In this document: positions 11,795 to 13,076 of the stretch, piece after piece
Layout: every line of letters starts with the position of its first letter
How positions within the stretch are numbered: position 1 is the first letter of the stretch
Assembly (NCBI GenBank): GCA_903864375.1
Contig: CAIPFS010000101.1
Span: forward strand, 1 to 13,076
Direction: 5' to 3'
Source: an uncultured Verrucomicrobiota bacterium
GTDB lineage: Bacteria; Verrucomicrobiota; Verrucomicrobiia; Limisphaerales; UBA9464
DNA length: 13,076 nt
Translations under genes and position numbers: made by a program
Notes under the pieces: model-generated
Told to the model about the DNA's origin: nothing
Database searches by the model: none
What the model saw: the letters and a program-made list of their open reading frames with translations, nothing else

Positions 11795-13039
11795 ATGATT
11801 CGTTCCCAAACCGTGGCCGGACCGGGATCCAGAGGCACCCTTCAGGGGTCCTCTGTGGTCCCGCCCGGGCTCCGACTGAGGAACCGGGCGCGAACAAATG
11901 GGTTCGCGCTCCCAATTTTCTGGCAGGTTTTCCTCCGATGGATTGCCGCGCTGGTCACGGTGACAACGCTGGCGACCACACCGGCCCGGGCGGCCGAAAT
12001 GCCCCCTGCCCCACGCTCCGGCACAGAACCGATCGTGCTGCTGGAGGCCGCCGGTCGCGTGGAAATCCGTTCGACAAATGAGGTCTGGGTCGCCGCCCAC
12101 CCTGGCCTCCTTCTCGTCCCGGGAGATCGTCTGAGAACCCTTCCCCACAGCCGAGCCGCCGTCCAACTCTCCGACCGTAGCGTTCTTCGCCTGGATGAGC
12201 GGACCACCCTTGAAATCCTCAAACCACGGGATTCCGAAAAGCGTCGCTTCGGGCTTCCTTCAGGCGCCATTTATTTCTTCAACCGTGAAAAGCCGGCTGA
12301 TGTTGAATTCGACACCCCCCTCGCCGCCGGTGCGATCCGGGGAACGGAATTTCTGCTGGAGGTCGCCGAGGCCGGGGCGGCTCTTCATCTGGCACTGATC
12401 GATGGCCGCGTCGAATTGAAGACCGGTTCCGGTGACGTTTCGTTAATGCGCGGCCAGGAACTCCACCTCTCTACCAATGCCCCACCGAGCGTGACCACCC
12501 TTGTCGATGCTGTCGTCGGCATCCAATGGGCACTCTATTATCCCGGGGTTCTGTGTCCGGGCGATATCCAACTGAATTCGGAGGAAAAGACCCAATTGGC
12601 CGGGGTACTCCAACAGTATGAGGCCGGGGACTGGATGGGCGCCCTGGCCGCCTGGCCAGCCCAGATTGGCGGGGACGCTGCGGGGCCGCGCATTCTTCGG
12701 GCACAACTGGAACTGGCTGTCGGCCGTGTGGACACCGCCGACCGACTCCTGGGCGACGACCAGAGCCCGGGAGCCCGCGGGCTCCGCAGGCTGATCCGCA
12801 CCGTCCGGGGGGACCCCGAAAGGCCCGCCCCAATCTCCGACTTCGGGGCGAGCGTTGCCATGGCAGCCAGCTACGAGCTCCAATCCCGGGGCGATCTGGA
12901 AGGGGCGCTTGCCGCCGCACGCACCGCAGCGGCGCAGGCGCCGGAAACGGGTTTCGTGCAGGCCCGGGTCGGAGAACTTGAATTTTCTTCGGGCAACCGC
13001 CGCGAGGCACTCGCCGCACTTCGGCATCTCCACTCTTGA
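11795..13039 (+). CDS. FecR-domain protein with TPR-like C-terminus, probably truncated
   Basis: 414 residues from ATG 11795, two bases after the previous stop. An in-frame TTG at 11789 and GTG at 11855 are alternative starts; the GTG would give a more normal signal peptide. The hydrophobic segment is about 41-63 (FWQVFLRWIAALVTVTTLA), with cleavage near A67 (PARAAE). FecR domain about 79-225: PGDRLRTLPHSRAAVQLSD, AAGAIRGTEFLLEV, ALIDGRVELKT. A linker (VGIQWALYYPGVL) leads to helical TPR-like units from about 265 to the end (YEAGDWMGALAAWPAQ, DLEGALAAARTAAAQAPETG, VQARVGELEFSSGNRREALAAL). Proteins of this FecR-TPR type that I recall from Verrucomicrobia continue for hundreds of residues; this one stops at ALRHLHS and the DNA turns AT-rich at once. 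It is likely a periplasmic scaffold or signalling part. Confidence 0.8.
   Translation: MIRSQTVAGPGSRGTLQGSSVVPPGLRLRNRARTNGFALPIFWQVFLRWIAALVTVTTLATTPARAAEMPPAPRSGTEPIVLLEAAGRVEIRSTNEVWVAAHPGLLLVPGDRLRTLPHSRAAVQLSDRSVLRLDERTTLEILKPRDSEKRRFGLPSGAIYFFNREKPADVEFDTPLAAGAIRGTEFLLEVAEAGAALHLALIDGRVELKTGSGDVSLMRGQELHLSTNAPPSVTTLVDAVVGIQWALYYPGVLCPGDIQLNSEEKTQLAGVLQQYEAGDWMGALAAWPAQIGGDAAGPRILRAQLELAVGRVDTADRLLGDDQSPGARGLRRLIRTVRGDPERPAPISDFGASVAMAASYELQSRGDLEGALAAARTAAAQAPETGFVQARVGELEFSSGNRREALAALRHLHS
11888..11919 (+). terminator. Hairpin plus T run inside the start of the FecR-TPR frame (possible attenuator)
   Basis: GCGCGAAC (11888-11895) pairs perfectly with GTTCGCGC (11902-11909) over a 6-base loop, followed by CTCCCAATTTTC. 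It lies about 100 bases after the previous gene's stop and overlaps codons before the signal-peptide core. It could reduce FecR-TPR expression relative to the gene before it. The T run is only four long, so this is tentative. Confidence 0.4.
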
Positions 13040-13076
13040 ATTATGTGAATCCATATCTATACCTCGTTTGCAAACG
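13040..13076. other. AT-rich end of window
   Basis: Thirty-seven bases after the FecR-TPR stop, clearly more AT-rich than the rest (ATTATGTGAATCCATATC). Too short to assign. It may be ordinary intergenic DNA or the edge of an insertion. Confidence 0.3.

Overview
The window looks like a GC-rich chromosome segment from the Planctomycetes-Verrucomicrobia group, most likely Verrucomicrobia. This rests on protein types, not on a marker gene: a small planctomycete-type cytochrome c (CxxCH, MPP, 'LTPEEVALVRAWIDQGAK'), a CHASE2 hybrid kinase, secreted proteins built from pre-peptidase-like and Ig-like modules with a 'YSIEEA...W...RYFRV' tail, and a FecR-TPR protein. No rRNA, tRNA, CRISPR array or transposase was seen.

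Layout. 1-934 (minus): a two-component pair, an OmpR-family regulator with an ATGA overlap into a sensor kinase cut by the window edge. A 148-bp divergent region carries spaced CTTCAT hexamers and leads to a secreted cytochrome c with a long Gly-Pro collagen-like insert (1083-1712). 1916-2794: an orphan AraC-type regulator. 2955-3473 (minus): a small secreted protein of unknown function. 3869-6632: a CHASE2-PAS-histidine kinase-receiver protein split into two frames at a run of six G (4912-4917). 6664-8091: an NtrC-type sigma-54 activator. 8377-10191, 10446-11792 and 11795-13039: three exported proteins (pre-peptidase/Ig; repeated beta domain; FecR-TPR).

The most interesting signal is regulatory. 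Two near-perfect sigma-54 (-24/-12) promoters precede the secreted-protein genes at 3473 (minus) and 10446 (plus), and a third, less exact one precedes the gene at 8377. The first two each carry palindromes built from the same half-site, CGGAACAG/CTGTTCCG, about 80-140 bp upstream of the predicted transcription start, where enhancer-binding proteins act. The sigma-54 activator and a kinase that could drive it lie between these promoters. I infer a self-contained envelope-signalling module: CHASE2 sensor kinase to NtrC-type regulator to RpoN promoters to exported proteins plus FecR-TPR. The kinase is frameshifted and the FecR-TPR protein seems short for its type, so the locus may be decaying, phase-variable, or affected by sequence error.

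Other structure: a three-hairpin intergenic element at 8085-8205 whose first bases supply the activator's stop codon, several gene-end hairpins, and an A-rich mRNA leader in front of the 3473 gene.
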